Below are positions 34,145 to 41,879 of a DNA stretch of 64,000 nucleotides, piece by piece. The notes beneath the pieces are model-generated. The model was given only the letters and a program-made list of their open reading frames with translations. It had not been told where the DNA came from and did no database searches. Source of the DNA: Lachnospiraceae bacterium. GTDB taxonomy: Bacteria > Bacillota > Clostridia > Lachnospirales > Lachnospiraceae. Each line of letters starts with the position of its first letter. Positions within the stretch are counted from its first letter, which is position 1. The position numbers were made by a program, and so were the translations under genes. The stretch is taken from positions 61,711-125,710 of the forward strand of contig SVFI01000006.1 in assembly GCA_015056905.1 (NCBI GenBank). Direction: 5' to 3'.

Positions 34145-35998
34145 ATGAATACACAAAAGACAAATGTTGCAATAAGGAGTAGCGAAGATAAATTAGGAGA
34201 GAAGGCTACTGAGCGTGCTTTAAATATCATTATGGATGGGATGAAAAGTGCTTATGGTGAGGCTCAGGTTTATTTAGGTACTGCGTTTAGTCGTTATTTA
34301 GATAATGCAACTCTACGATACAATCAGGTTAGAACTTTAGCAACAGGACAAAATCCAAGGAATCTTATAGGAAAGGATAATATTTATGTGAGCATTGGTG
34401 TTCAATACGGTGAAAAAGAAATAGATACTGAAACAGTTGATTCCTTATTAAGTATTAGTAATAACATTCTAATACAAGGAACGGGAGGGATTGGTAAATC
34501 TATGTTAATGAGATATTTGTTCCTAAATACTGCTAATCGTGGAGAGTATGTACCCGTACTGTTACAATTGAGGCGAATTAGTAATCAGGAATCTGAACAA
34601 ATATCAATTATTGATTTGATTTATACATGTATGAAAGATTTTGATATACAACTGCCGGTCGAACAGTTTGAATATAGTTTGCGGCTTGGAAAATATTTAT
34701 TCTTGATGGATGGTTTTGATGAGGTAAAAGAAGAAAGAGCAAAGGAAACTGCAGAAGCCATACAAAATTTTTGTTCTAAATATCCCAAAAATCCTTGTAT
34801 TATTACGTCTCGACCGAGAAGAGATACTTCACCTTTGGAAACTTTTACAGAGGTAAGGTCTAAAACACTTAATCTTCAACAGGCTGTACTTTTATCATCA
34901 AAAATATGGAAAGAAGATGAGAAAACGCGAGGTTTTTGCAGACAATTAGAAGAGGAGTTGTATGAGAAACATAAAGATTTTGCAGAAAATCCATTATTAT
35001 TATCTATGATGTTTTTGACCTTTATGAAAAATAACTCTGTTCCAGAGCACCTTGCGGAGTTTTACAGTAAAGCATATGATGCCATTTATAGTGCGCATGA
35101 TAGTCATGATAAAGGGTATTTTCTGCGAGAATTTAAGTGTAAGGATTTAGATGAAAATGGATTTAGGATGATGCTTTGTCATTTTTGTTTTCATACGTAT
35201 TTCAAAGAGATATATGAGTTTTCTGAAAAAGAATTGCTAGGTTTTTTAAATCAATCAATTCAAAAGTTAGGAATTAGGGATGTTAAAGCAAAGGACTATT
35301 TGAAGGATCTTTGTGATGTGGTTTGTATATTAGTGGAAGAGGGAGATGTTTATAGATTTTCACATCGTTCATTTCAAACATATTTTGCGGCTTGTTATAC
35401 ATCTAATATTTTAACTGATGTACAGCAAAGAAAATTATTTCAAAAAGATTTGTCGTTTGCTATTTATTGGAATAGAGCGGATTACTATGAATTGTTAGCG
35501 CAGATTGAACCTAGGCGATTCGCAGAAAATGTTTTGGAAGATGGTTTGCGAGATGTAAGAGATAAACTCAATAAAAGTTCTAATTTAGAAATAGATTTTA
35601 TTAAAATGCGATATAAGGCATTTGAAATTCAGGGAAATAATGGTGGGTTAAGCTTTTTAATTAGTGATAAGAAGGATGCATTGTATAATTATAATGTGGT
35701 TACGCTATTTATGAAATATGTTTTGACAGAAAATAAGAGAACTCATCGTAAAAAGGATATACAACAACTCAGTCATTTTGTAAAACGCTTAGATGCTTTT
35801 GAACGGGGACGTTTTACTGATTTTGAGGATATAGATAAATCTGTTAGTATTACATATGATGAAAAGAAAACCATATGGAAAATTATTGTATTAATAGAAA
35901 ATACTAAAAATAAGATAGAGAGTATTTATAAGTGGCTTAAGCAATTGGATGACAATCGTGCAATTCTTACAACGGATAATTTTATTGATGATTTATAA
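34145..35998 (+). CDS. NACHT-domain STAND NTPase, candidate anti-phage sensor
   Basis: A 617-aa NLR-like ATPase. Residues 1-~100 form a short helical N-terminus without a recognised nuclease or other effector. Walker A is GTGGIGKS (112-119) and the NACHT Walker B is FLMDGFDEV (Asp189, Asp192, Glu193). A winged-helix/helical region ends in the conserved RFSHRSFQTYFAA (~410-422). The last ~180 aa (charged, helical) could be the sensor or a SNaCT-like C-terminal domain; no leucine-rich repeat or TPR is evident. Bacterial NACHT proteins of this size (bNACHT) protect against phages. AAGGGAG precedes the ATG. The gene is AT-rich and flanked by direct-repeat TA modules. The defence role is inferred from family and context. 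Confidence 0.85.
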   Translation: MNTQKTNVAIRSSEDKLGEKATERALNIIMDGMKSAYGEAQVYLGTAFSRYLDNATLRYNQVRTLATGQNPRNLIGKDNIYVSIGVQYGEKEIDTETVDSLLSISNNILIQGTGGIGKSMLMRYLFLNTANRGEYVPVLLQLRRISNQESEQISIIDLIYTCMKDFDIQLPVEQFEYSLRLGKYLFLMDGFDEVKEERAKETAEAIQNFCSKYPKNPCIITSRPRRDTSPLETFTEVRSKTLNLQQAVLLSSKIWKEDEKTRGFCRQLEEELYEKHKDFAENPLLLSMMFLTFMKNNSVPEHLAEFYSKAYDAIYSAHDSHDKGYFLREFKCKDLDENGFRMMLCHFCFHTYFKEIYEFSEKELLGFLNQSIQKLGIRDVKAKDYLKDLCDVVCILVEEGDVYRFSHRSFQTYFAACYTSNILTDVQQRKLFQKDLSFAIYWNRADYYELLAQIEPRRFAENVLEDGLRDVRDKLNKSSNLEIDFIKMRYKAFEIQGNNGGLSFLISDKKDALYNYNVVTLFMKYVLTENKRTHRKKDIQQLSHFVKRLDAFERGRFTDFEDIDKSVSITYDEKKTIWKIIVLIENTKNKIESIYKWLKQLDDNRAILTTDNFIDDL

Positions 35999-36000
35999 AT

Positions 36001-36242
36001 AAGTTAAAGAATATAGGAGGAAGAAGAAATTTATTATATTTTGCCGGAAGAATGTGAGGTGGAGTAAGGTGTTAAAATGCACCAATATTTAGGAAATTAC
36101 GCGGTTTTAATTCTAATATTTACTAATAGACTAAACTATGGATATGATAATAGTTTGTGTGATAGTCCAAGGGATATGACGAAAATAAAATGGGCACATT
36201 GTAAAAAGGAAGTAAAGATTGTATTGAATTACACGAATTATC
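36001..36242. other. Short non-coding gap after the NACHT gene
   Basis: A good ribosome binding site (AGGAGG near 36015) is followed by an open stretch without an ATG (IYYILPEECEVE, then stop), perhaps the end of a lost gene. TTGAAT (36224-36229) is the -35 box for the second antitoxin RNA. Nothing else is evident. Confidence 0.4.
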
Positions 36243-36364
36243 TGCTATAATGAAATCATAAAAGGCAATCGCCATTTATGCCCCTTCGGGGTACAGAGTG
36301 GTTGACCTAGATGAAAAAAGGAAACCCTTCCCTCACTCGCCAAAGTACAGGGAAGGGTTTGTTA
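36224..36364 (+). ncRNA. Type I antitoxin RNA, module 2
   Basis: Promoter TTGAAT, 16 bp, TG-C-TATAAT (36243-36251). The body matches module 1 up to GTTGACCTAG, then diverges. The terminator AAACCCTTCCCT (36322-36333) / AGGGAAGGGTTT (36349-36360) has changed on both arms relative to module 1 while staying fully paired, which supports a functional stem. Confidence 0.7.
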
Positions 36365-36673
36365 CGTTAGTGACAAATCAAATAAATGAATGTCAGTAAA
36401 GCTAAGAGAAACATACCAAAAGACATTAAGTCTCTGAAGTCAAATTTCTTCATAAGCATCACCTCCATTCTATGTAGAATGAAGGTCAACCACCCTGTAA
36501 CACGATTGCCGGTAGCAAAGTTGCTACTGAGATAATTATATATTTGGCAGTTGCCAAAATCTATTGTACAAAACCACGAAAAAATCCAGTGTTAGGACAA
36601 AGAACAGAGTTCAAATTCAGGAAACATAAGAGGTTCAAGGTGTCAAAGGAGTTCTTGAAATAAGATATGAAAA
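36243..36673. repeat. 431-bp duplicated toxin-antitoxin module, copy 2
   Basis: Direct repeat of 33141-33572. The toxin gene, its ribosome binding site, the palindrome TTTGGCAGTTGCCAAA and the far end (GTTCAAGGTGT-C/T-AAAGGAG) are all kept. The -35 boxes of the antitoxin promoters lie outside the repeat and differ. Confidence 0.93.
36367..36453 (-). CDS. Holin-like type I toxin peptide, module 2
   Basis: Encodes exactly the same 28-aa hydrophobic peptide as 33265-33351, with one synonymous difference at the Gly codon. It has the same GGAGGTGA ribosome binding site 5 nt upstream and the same 5' leader containing GTGGTTGACCT. Transcription is convergent with the antitoxin RNA, with which it shares the terminator hairpin. 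Confidence 0.85.
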   Translation of the reverse strand: MKKFDFRDLMSFGMFLLALLTFIYLICH

Positions 36674-36703
36674 ACGAAAATTGAGTTGTAAAATTTAAGG
36701 GCT

Positions 36704-36742
36704 TTACCTTGACTTTAAACGGTCAGGGTAAGGTGCTTTTTT
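36704..36742 (+). terminator. Intrinsic terminator beyond TA module 2
   Basis: TTACCTTGAC (36704-36713) pairs with GTCAGGGTAA (36722-36731), one G-U, followed by GGTGCTTTTTTG. It has no obvious gene of its own on the plus strand and may be left over from a lost gene. Confidence 0.75.
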
Positions 36743-37151
36743 GTTGCAGTTTTTGTGAGTTGTAGGTGGGGAGGGTGAGAAACTGATGAAACGTGCTGTT
36801 GCGGAAATGGGTGGAGGAATTTATAATGAGTAATATAAAATTTAATTTGAATTTTGTTATACCATTATGTGAAGGAAGTATGTAATGATAGGAATATTTA
36901 AAACCAAGCAAACGCTGATTAGACAGAACATAGTAGAATTAAAATTACCAAAGAAAACACAAAATTAGAGACTGCTTATGTTTTATGGTAATTATAGAGA
37001 GATGAATTTAACAAGGTAAAGGAGATAATGTGGATTATGGTGAAAGATGAAACATTATCATGATAGAAACAATAATTGTGTTAATAAATCTACGAAGTTG
37101 CTTTGAATTACTATGATGAATCGGGATTTAAAGTTTACGGAGGAAAGTGAT
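36743..37151. other. Gap with repeat copy and tiny ORFs
   Basis: Holds the right copy of the GTTGCGGAAA...GGGTGGAGGAATTTATAAT repeat (36799-36828). Three very short ORFs overlap or follow it: 36786-36833 (MKRAVAEMGGGIYNE), a 19-codon frame from ATG 36825, and 36885-36968 (27 codons, basic, preceded by AAGGA). None has a recognised family and I would not call them genes without expression data. Confidence 0.4.
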
Positions 37152-37823
37152 ATGGAAGAAAAATATTATCTTCCTGTGCTGTTCACAGAAGAGGAACGTA
37201 AAAGATATGCAGAATGGGGGATAAAAAAAGAAAAAGTATTGGTGCCATTTGCTTTAATTACAATACTTATTGATTTGTTTGTTCTGATTGGAACAGGCGT
37301 ATATCTGTTTGCAGTTAGAGAACAGGAACCGTATTTTACTATATATTTATCAATTTGGGGACCATTCATTACAGAGTTTGCATATGGAATTGCAATTTTA
37401 TTGACAGTACTTATTATAAAACCTTTAGATTTAATACTGGATAAAATTTTTAAAAAACCACAAGAAGCAAAAATGCTTTATTTGACACCAAAGGTACAAG
37501 GTGTTTGTTATGTGCTATGTCAAGGTAGGAATACTTTATCTGAAGGAATTTTGGACTGGTTCGAATGGAAAAATGCAATTACTTTGGAAACAAATGAAAT
37601 TTGCATTAAGGGAATGATTTTGCGAATTGGAGCAAACACAATCGAGTCAATTTATCCAAAGGGTAAACAGAATCCGTGGATGGACAGACCGGAAGAAAAA
37701 ATAAGAAATTCTGTAAAACTTAAAACGATATCGAGGAATTTTGAAGGCTATTTGGCATCTCTAGAAGAACAAAAAAAAGAAGAAGATTGGATCAGACAAT
37801 TTAACAGAATGTACAAGGGGTGA
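37152..37823 (+). CDS. Two-helix membrane protein, unknown
   Basis: A 223-aa protein with two transmembrane helices near residues 30-52 (LVPFALITILIDLFVLIGTG) and 68-95 and a cytoplasmic C-terminal domain (~100-223) of mixed beta/alpha type. The region LYLTPKVQGVCYVLCQGRNT and the strand-rich middle recall bacterial PH-like domains, but I cannot assign it firmly. The ATG at 37152 follows GGAGG (8 nt); upstream in-frame ATGs at 37113 and 37116 lack a site. It overlaps the next gene by 4 bp (GTGA). Confidence 0.65.
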   Translation: MEEKYYLPVLFTEEERKRYAEWGIKKEKVLVPFALITILIDLFVLIGTGVYLFAVREQEPYFTIYLSIWGPFITEFAYGIAILLTVLIIKPLDLILDKIFKKPQEAKMLYLTPKVQGVCYVLCQGRNTLSEGILDWFEWKNAITLETNEICIKGMILRIGANTIESIYPKGKQNPWMDRPEEKIRNSVKLKTISRNFEGYLASLEEQKKEEDWIRQFNRMYKG

Positions 37824-38524
37824 AAAAAGTGAAAATTGTAATGATAAACGGACAAAATCATAAAGGCAGTTCATATAACATCGGCAGAATGATAGCAGAT
37901 AAAATTGGTAACGAAGAAGATATCGTTGAATTTTTTCTTCCTAAAGATTTAAATCATTTTTGTTTGGGATGTTATGCCTGTATAGAGGATGATACAAGGT
38001 GCCCGTTTTTTGAAGAAAAGAACAAGATTATGACTGCGGTGGAATCTGCGAATGTATTAATATTTACTACACCTACATATTGCATGAGGGCATCAGCTCC
38101 GATGAAGAGTTTTATTGATTTGACATTTAATTATTGGATGGTACACAGACCAAGAAAATTCATGTTTAGTAAGAAGGCTATTGTGGTATCGACAGCGGCA
38201 GGAAGCGGAACGAAAGCTGCTATCAAGGATATTGCCAATACCTTACTTTATTGGGGTGTACCGCAGGTATTGCCTTATGGGATTAGTGTTCAGGCAATGA
38301 ATTGGAATGGAGTTGCAGATAAGAAAAAACAAAAAATCGAAAAGGATACCACAAAGATTGCTGCTAAAGTATTGAAAAGAAAGCGCGCTAAAGTGGGGAT
38401 TAAAACAAAAACATTGTTTATGATGATGCGAATGATGCAGAAAAAAGGCTGGGGCTCCGGTCAATCGGAGAAAGAGTATTGGGAGAAAAATGGTTGGCTA
38501 GATAAGGAAAGACCTTGGAGGTAA
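37820..38524 (+). CDS. Flavodoxin-fold NAD(P)H-dependent oxidoreductase
   Basis: A 234-aa NADPH-dependent FMN reductase-like protein. It has the flavin phosphate loop INGQNHKGSSYNIG, a Cys-rich C-L-G-C-Y-A-C-x6-C pattern (CLGCYACIEDDTRC), and FTTPTYCMRASAPMKSF, as in iron-sulfur flavoproteins and quinone/azo reductases of anaerobes. Starts with GTG, overlapping the stop of the upstream membrane protein. The C-terminal ~50 aa are very basic (KRKRAKVGIKTK). The hairpin repeat copy 3 begins 11 bp after its stop. Confidence 0.88.
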   Translation: MKKVKIVMINGQNHKGSSYNIGRMIADKIGNEEDIVEFFLPKDLNHFCLGCYACIEDDTRCPFFEEKNKIMTAVESANVLIFTTPTYCMRASAPMKSFIDLTFNYWMVHRPRKFMFSKKAIVVSTAAGSGTKAAIKDIANTLLYWGVPQVLPYGISVQAMNWNGVADKKKQKIEKDTTKIAAKVLKRKRAKVGIKTKTLFMMMRMMQKKGWGSGQSEKEYWEKNGWLDKERPWR

Positions 38525-38534
38525 AAGTGCAAAA

Positions 38535-38561
38535 CTTTCAGTCTTACGGAGAGACTGAAAG
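38535..38561. repeat. Conserved hairpin repeat, copy 3
   Basis: CTTTCAGTCT, loop TACGGAG, AGACTGAAAG: a perfect 10-bp stem. The 3' flank GTACGCGAAGATTTGAAG matches the other copies. The following 170 bp hold a coding-like remnant (38640-38735, ending DVRETAGKMADYADNHL-stop) that runs into the start of the next, frameshifted gene. Confidence 0.8.
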
Positions 38562-38810
38562 TACGCGAAGATTTGAAGTTTTCTTGTTAAGGGATATATC
38601 TGTATAAAACCACCGGACATGTTGTGTCCAATATGATAAACTTTGTATTTCTCGCTTTGTGTCGTGGATTTTTACGACGTTGATGTCAGAGAAACTGCCG
38701 GTAAAATGGCAGATTATGCAGATAATCACTTATGATGCCTAAATTTTGGAAGAGCAATAGCGGCTACATTTGTTGTACTTGTAATAATAGCTGTAATTAC
38801 GCTTTATGTT

Positions 38811-39479
38811 ATGGGAGTTCTTAGAAAAATTGTGAAAAACAGGGCTTTAATGACGGCTATTAAAGTGGTGACGATTGTGATTTTATCAATAGGAATAATA
38901 TATTTCGTTATGATGGCGATTGCAATTGGGCTACTGACATTTAGTATTGTCGGAGCAAAAGTTGAGGTACATAACGATATCGCGGAGTATAATGACTATA
39001 TTCATAATTCTTCTGAAGAGGTGTATAGCAGATGTAATGGAGAAATGTTTGATGTTTTCCCGGATACAATAACCGAAAACATGAATGTAGAAGAATTTCA
39101 GTTTATGTACTATAATCCCTGGGATGCACAGTACATCACATATATGACGGTTGATTATGACGAGGAAGCATATACTGATGAAATAGCTCGTCTTCAGAGT
39201 ATTGGACAGGGAGAATATCAGGATATATATTCGGTTACGGACGAACCCTCAGGATACGATTTAGTGGCAATTTATCCTGATGAATGTTATGGATTTGTTT
39301 ATGCAATGATTCCTGAGGGAGCCGACGAAGATTCAACGGTAATTACTTATGTCGGTATTAATTTTTGTAATTACTTCCTTGATGTCGATATCCACGATTA
39401 TCTGCCGAAAGAATATCTTCTTAAAGGATTTGATGCAACAAGCGATAATCCATACAGAAAACTAAAAATGGGTAAATAG
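38811..39479 (+). CDS. Membrane-anchored protein, unknown, probably frameshifted at 5' end
   Basis: A 222-aa frame with a transmembrane helix near residues 19-48 and an acidic extracytoplasmic domain rich in Asp, Glu and Tyr. No ribosome binding site precedes ATG 38811. The frame stays open upstream and encodes a further hydrophobic helix (ATFVVLVIIAVITLYV), while ATG 38732/38735 starts MMPKFWKSNS in another frame. A single-base indel near 38755-38765 would join them, so the original gene probably began at 38732. The family is not recognised. The long repeat copy B starts 34 bp downstream. Confidence 0.5.
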   Translation: MGVLRKIVKNRALMTAIKVVTIVILSIGIIYFVMMAIAIGLLTFSIVGAKVEVHNDIAEYNDYIHNSSEEVYSRCNGEMFDVFPDTITENMNVEEFQFMYYNPWDAQYITYMTVDYDEEAYTDEIARLQSIGQGEYQDIYSVTDEPSGYDLVAIYPDECYGFVYAMIPEGADEDSTVITYVGINFCNYFLDVDIHDYLPKEYLLKGFDATSDNPYRKLKMGK

Positions 39480-39512
39480 GGGAATGCAGATGATTAGGTG
39501 TTAAATTTAAAG

Positions 39513-39952
39513 TTTCGGTTGTCTTCTGGACGGATATAATATAGTCTTTTGTTCTTTCTATATGTTGGTATTAGTTTAAAAATTCAAGGAAGACGTATAG
39601 CATGGGAATTTTAAGAGTTGATATATGCTGAGAAAATTTAGAAAAATAGAGGGACGACAGATATAAGTCAGAGTATGAGGCAATATATATGCCCGCTGGG
39701 AACATTTGTTTTAAGGGAAATAGCGGTTTGAACAAAGACGCGAACGCTTTCGTTGTATTTTTTCTGAAATTCGACAGATAGATATGTCAAACATCAAAAT
39801 CTATCGGTTGCAATTAGGAAGCGAGCGAAAATGGAAACGTATAGGATAGGCTATTTGTGAAGAACTATATGTTGCGAACACAAATTTATCTGCCTGTGAG
39901 CTGGCTCCCGCGGTCAATTCGGCTCAGCTGCGCATGTCTCATTACAAAGCAC
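39513..39952. repeat. ~440-bp repeat, copy B (candidate structured RNA)
   Basis: Second copy of 31745-32181 in the same orientation, ending at CATTACAAAGCAC. The hairpin that follows copy A is absent here; the sequence switches abruptly to GGATCTGAATTTGGAGG. The 60- and 75-codon frames within the two copies are in different registers because of indels, arguing against protein coding. Confidence 0.7.
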
Positions 39953-40038
39953 GGATCTGAATTTGGAGGAAACTACTATGACGTACAAAAACGGAATAAA
40001 AGAATATGCTATGACAACGTTGCTTTTTTACCTTATTG

Positions 40039-40203
40039 ATGTTTTTTACAGAGTATGGTTTGGAGTTTTATCCTCATAAAATAAACATTTCTCAAAAGAA
40101 TTTAATGATACCAATAAACTCAATAAAATCGGTTAAAACAAATAAAAACCAGATTATCGTTGAGACAATAGAAAACTTAACATTAGCATTTTATCAAAAA
40201 TAG
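40039..40203 (+). pseudogene. Remnant of a small PH/GRAM-like protein
   Basis: A 54-aa frame starts at ATG 40039 with MFFTEYGLEFYPHKINISQK and continues with IPINSIKSVKTNKNQIIVET, the strand pattern of a bacterial PH-like domain. There is no ribosome binding site. A good site (TTTGGAGG near 39963) and ATG 39978 start a different frame of 33 codons. This looks like a gene broken by a frameshift just downstream of repeat copy B. Confidence 0.45.
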
Positions 40204-40234
40204 ATTTTGTAAAACGTGGTTAGGGGGATGAGTC

Positions 40235-40792
40235 ATGGAACCAAGAAAATTATTAGAAGCACTGAGTGTAGCTGAAAGATTGAAAGATACAACCCGGCAT
40301 TGCTATACAAAAAACGGCAGACACGAGAGCGTGGCAGAACATAGTTGGATGATGACTTTGATGGCATTTTTTATAAAAGATGAATTTCCCGAAGTGGATA
40401 TGGATAAAGTGATTAAAATGTGCATTATTCATGATTTGGGAGAAGCTTTTACCGGTGATATTCCAACATTCGATAAAACGGAGGAAAATGAGAAAGCCGA
40501 GGAAAAGTTATTATATGCATGGGTAAATACGCTACCTGAAAACTACAGAACTGAAATGTTTGCTTTATATGATGAAATGGCAAAGCGAGAAACTATGGAA
40601 GCAAAAGTTTATAAAGCGATTGATGGACTGGAAGCAGTAATCCAGCATAACATTTCGGATTTATCAACATGGATTCCTAAAGAGTATGAACTTAACAAGA
40701 CATATGCAAATGATAAAGTTGAGTTTTCGGAGTATCTGAAGGAATTAAGAGAAGAACTACGGAAAGATACGTTGAAGAAACTTGAGGAATAG
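40235..40792 (+). CDS. HD-domain nucleotidase, YfbR/HDDC2-like
   Basis: A 185-aa HD hydrolase. Metal ligands expected for the YfbR family are seen: SVAEHSW with His36, IIHDLGE with His66-Asp67, and the later conserved Asp in KAIDGLEAVIQ. YfbR enzymes are 5'-deoxynucleotidases that release deoxynucleosides from dNMPs. AGGGGG precedes the ATG. A dCMP deaminase gene follows 39 bp downstream, so the two probably act on the same deoxynucleotide pool. Confidence 0.87.
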   Translation: MEPRKLLEALSVAERLKDTTRHCYTKNGRHESVAEHSWMMTLMAFFIKDEFPEVDMDKVIKMCIIHDLGEAFTGDIPTFDKTEENEKAEEKLLYAWVNTLPENYRTEMFALYDEMAKRETMEAKVYKAIDGLEAVIQHNISDLSTWIPKEYELNKTYANDKVEFSEYLKELREELRKDTLKKLEE

Positions 40793-40831
40793 AATATATA
40801 ATAAAAAAGAAGATAAACAAGAGGTGGATCT

Positions 40832-41326
40832 ATGGTTAAACCGGAAACAGGAGAGCGAATTACTAAGATTGATACATATTTAAATTGTGCAGAAGTATTT
40901 GCATATAGGAGTACATGTATTAAGAGAAAATACGGGGCTGTTATTGTAAAAGATGATGTTGTTATTTCGACAGGCTATAATGGCGCTCCGCGAGGTTTTG
41001 AAAATTGCTGCGATACGGGAAATTGTCCAAGGATAAAAAGAGATTTGCATCAGGGCGAAGGCTATGTAATGTGTCGCGCTATCCATGCAGAGGCAAATGC
41101 TTTATTAAATTGTTCCAGACAGCAAACAATCGGAGCTGATTTATATTTGACAGGTGTCAATCCCAAAGACAATTCTATACATAAGGCAAAACCATGTCCG
41201 ATATGTGCAAGAACTATAATTCAAGCAGGAATTAATAATGTATACTTGCGTGTTGGTGAAGGGGCAGGAAATTATATAGTTGTTCCGGCAAAAGAATTAG
41301 AATGGGTACAATCTGCAGAAGGGTAA
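40832..41326 (+). CDS. Deoxycytidylate (dCMP) deaminase
   Basis: A 164-aa zinc enzyme converting dCMP to dUMP for thymidylate synthesis. Zinc and catalytic residues are H85-A-E87 in HAEANALL and C122-x2-C125 in PCPICAR; an extra early zinc-type cluster CCDTGNCPR and the YNGAPRGFENC loop match ComEB-like dCMP deaminases. GAGGTGG precedes the ATG. The product dUMP links to the neighbouring deoxynucleotidase. Phages also carry such genes, consistent with the mobile feel of the island. Confidence 0.92.
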   Translation: MVKPETGERITKIDTYLNCAEVFAYRSTCIKRKYGAVIVKDDVVISTGYNGAPRGFENCCDTGNCPRIKRDLHQGEGYVMCRAIHAEANALLNCSRQQTIGADLYLTGVNPKDNSIHKAKPCPICARTIIQAGINNVYLRVGEGAGNYIVVPAKELEWVQSAEG

Positions 41327-41351
41327 ACTTTTATATTAGGGGGAATGACAT

Positions 41352-41840
41352 ATGAATAAAACAGAAGTCATAAGTCCAATCAAAAATTTGGCGTATACAT
41401 TTGTCCATTGGTTTTTGGTTGTGCTTTTAAGTATAATTTCGTTTGCTGTGCAGTATTCTTTTTTGATTGACACAGGAGAAACATATTCAAGTATTATCTT
41501 TTCGGGAAGCATCTATCGTATCAATCCGGTGACGTTTCCCATAGGGGTAGCCTTGTTTTTGGTAGGATTTTATATTGTTTGGAAAAAATATTTGGCGGCC
41601 GATTGGAAGGGCTTTCGCGGACAGTTCCGGATGTGGAAAGTCGCTTATGTGGTAATTGCACTCGTTGCGTTAGGTTCCGTATTTGTGGCAGGCATTATAG
41701 GATTGTTTTTATACTTGGGGCTTACCGGAGATATCAGACCGGAGTGGACGACATGGGGATTTGCGGCATTTCCGATATATGTCGTGTCGGTCATTGTTAT
41801 TGATTTTGTTGTGAGCAGAAAAAAGAAAAGGATAAATTAG
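41352..41840 (+). CDS. Four-helix membrane protein, unknown
   Basis: A 162-aa protein with four hydrophobic segments (~18-38, 52-72, 95-122, 132-152) and a basic C-terminal tail (SRKKKRIN). Short loops and no soluble domain. AGGGGGA precedes the ATG. It lies 26 bp after the dCMP deaminase gene and 40 bp before another membrane protein, probably in the same transcript. I do not recognise a family. Confidence 0.7.
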   Translation: MNKTEVISPIKNLAYTFVHWFLVVLLSIISFAVQYSFLIDTGETYSSIIFSGSIYRINPVTFPIGVALFLVGFYIVWKKYLAADWKGFRGQFRMWKVAYVVIALVALGSVFVAGIIGLFLYLGLTGDIRPEWTTWGFAAFPIYVVSVIVIDFVVSRKKKRIN

Positions 41841-41879
41841 GAATCGAAAAAAACTTGAAGTTGGTGGAGGAAAAGAAAG

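Noticed and set aside
31700..38561. Integron attC sites between small cassette-like genes
   Set aside because: The hairpins lack the GTTRRRY core and the long imperfect pairing of attC, and there is no integron integrase.
39857..40039. 60-aa ORF crossing the end of repeat copy B
   Set aside because: It spans the repeat boundary, has no ribosome binding site, and is out of register with copy A.
40832..41326. Calling the dCMP deaminase an anti-phage dCTP deaminase
   Set aside because: Its motifs are those of dCMP deaminase (ComEB-like, PCPICAR), not of the dCTP deaminase defence family; a housekeeping or phage-derived role is simpler.
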